Shown: positions 63,725 through 64,000 of the stretch, piece by piece
How positions within the stretch are numbered: the first letter of the stretch is position 1
How the letters are laid out: every line of letters begins with the position of its first letter
Source of the DNA: Paracoccus seriniphilus
Lineage (GTDB): Bacteria; Pseudomonadota; Alphaproteobacteria; Rhodobacterales; Rhodobacteraceae
Direction of reading: 5' to 3'
DNA length: 64,000 nucleotides
NCBI RefSeq assembly: GCF_028553745.1
Contig: NZ_CP067130.1
Location: 124,001 to 188,000, forward strand
Notes under the pieces: generated by a model
Told to the model about the DNA's origin: nothing
The model's database searches: none
What the model saw: the letters and a program-made list of their open reading frames with translations, nothing else
Translations under genes and position numbers: made by a program

Positions 63725-64000
63725 GCGGCTATCGTCTGACATCGGGCGGCCGGATCGACCGGTCCCGGCCCCTGAACTTCACCTTTGATGGCCGCGCGAT
63801 GCAGGGCTTTGCGGGGGACACGCTGGCCTCGGCCATGCTGGCCAATGGCGTCGGCACGCTGGGGCGCAGCTTCAAATATCACCGCCCGCGCGGGATTTAT
63901 GCCGCCGGGATCGAAGACCCCAACGCCATGCTGGAAGTCATCGACGGTCATGGGCGCGAACCGGCCTTGCGCGCCGGACAGGTGCAACTGGTCGAGGGGT
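63721..64000 (+). CDS. soxA: Sarcosine-oxidase alpha-like subunit, N-terminal part (cut by window edge)
   Basis: First 93 residues only, starting MSGYRLTSGGRIDRS. MQGFAGDTLASAMLANGV and GRSFKYHRPRGIYAAG match the ferredoxin-like N-domain of SoxA at 48355. Whether it keeps the folate-binding C-domain cannot be seen. Confidence 0.85.
   Translation, partial: MSGYRLTSGGRIDRSRPLNFTFDGRAMQGFAGDTLASAMLANGVGTLGRSFKYHRPRGIYAAGIEDPNAMLEVIDGHGREPALRAGQVQLVEG

Noticed and set aside
1..64000. CRISPR array, tRNA, rRNA, insertion sequence or prophage
   Set aside because: No regularly spaced repeats, no cloverleaf or rRNA-like stretch, no transposase or integrase motif noticed in either strand.

Overview
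GC-rich DNA with short intergenic gaps and many ATGA or TGATG overlaps. The gene content is transport and catabolism: BztABCD/AapJQMP-type amino-acid importer, TctCBA transporters with TctDE, bioMNY, soxBDAG. This fits an alphaproteobacterium of the Rhodobacterales, and a Paracoccus-like organism is my best guess. No rRNA, tRNA, ribosomal or replication gene is visible, so this is an accessory or niche-adaptation segment, possibly on a megaplasmid or chromid (inference).

Layout. (1) 1-11360: a sugar module of DhaL/DhaK-type kinase, LacD-like aldolase, aldehyde dehydrogenase, GntR regulator and fucose-isomerase-like protein. A YnjBCD/PotA-like ABC importer and a nucleoside hydrolase follow, behind a good sigma-70 promoter with a palindrome. 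Together they could import an N-glycoside, split it, isomerise and phosphorylate the sugar, cleave the ketose phosphate and oxidise the aldehyde. (2) 11417-19152: a TctDE-type sensor system with its own binding protein, divergent from tctCBA and an AtuA/DUF4387 pair. (3) 19175-21750: a Xre/RES toxin-antitoxin pair, a coiled-coil remnant and about 0.9 kb without a credible gene. (4) 21751-28747: an orphan ion-transporter-like permease, a second tctCBA and a cytoplasmic BisC-like molybdoenzyme. (5) 29046-34105: an ornithine-cyclodeaminase-family gene with an Aap/Bzt amino-acid importer. (6) 34273-37304: bioMNY biotin importer and a divergent RpiR regulator.

(7) 37459-45049: a minus-strand operon of SsuD-like monooxygenase, aldo-keto reductase, flavin reductase and TRAP transporter, divergent from GntR and a Gfo/Idh/MocA protein. 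It resembles oxidative (monooxygenase) sulfoquinovose pathways but has a TRAP importer. (8) 45236-54668: a broken RTX/Hint gene, a GlxA-type AraC regulator and soxBDAG-glyA-sdaA, which would convert sarcosine to glycine, serine and pyruvate. (9) 54798-59764: GMC oxidoreductase with divergent LysR, ExoD, a ferritin-like protein and two small genes. (10) 59845-64000: a second GlxA-type regulator divergent from an enolase-superfamily enzyme and a second soxBDA set, cut by the window edge.

The strongest candidates for undescribed biology are the 1-11360 N-glycoside/ketose-phosphate module, the 37459-45049 sulfosugar-like module, and the enolase-superfamily plus second heterotetrameric oxidase module at 61050-64000.
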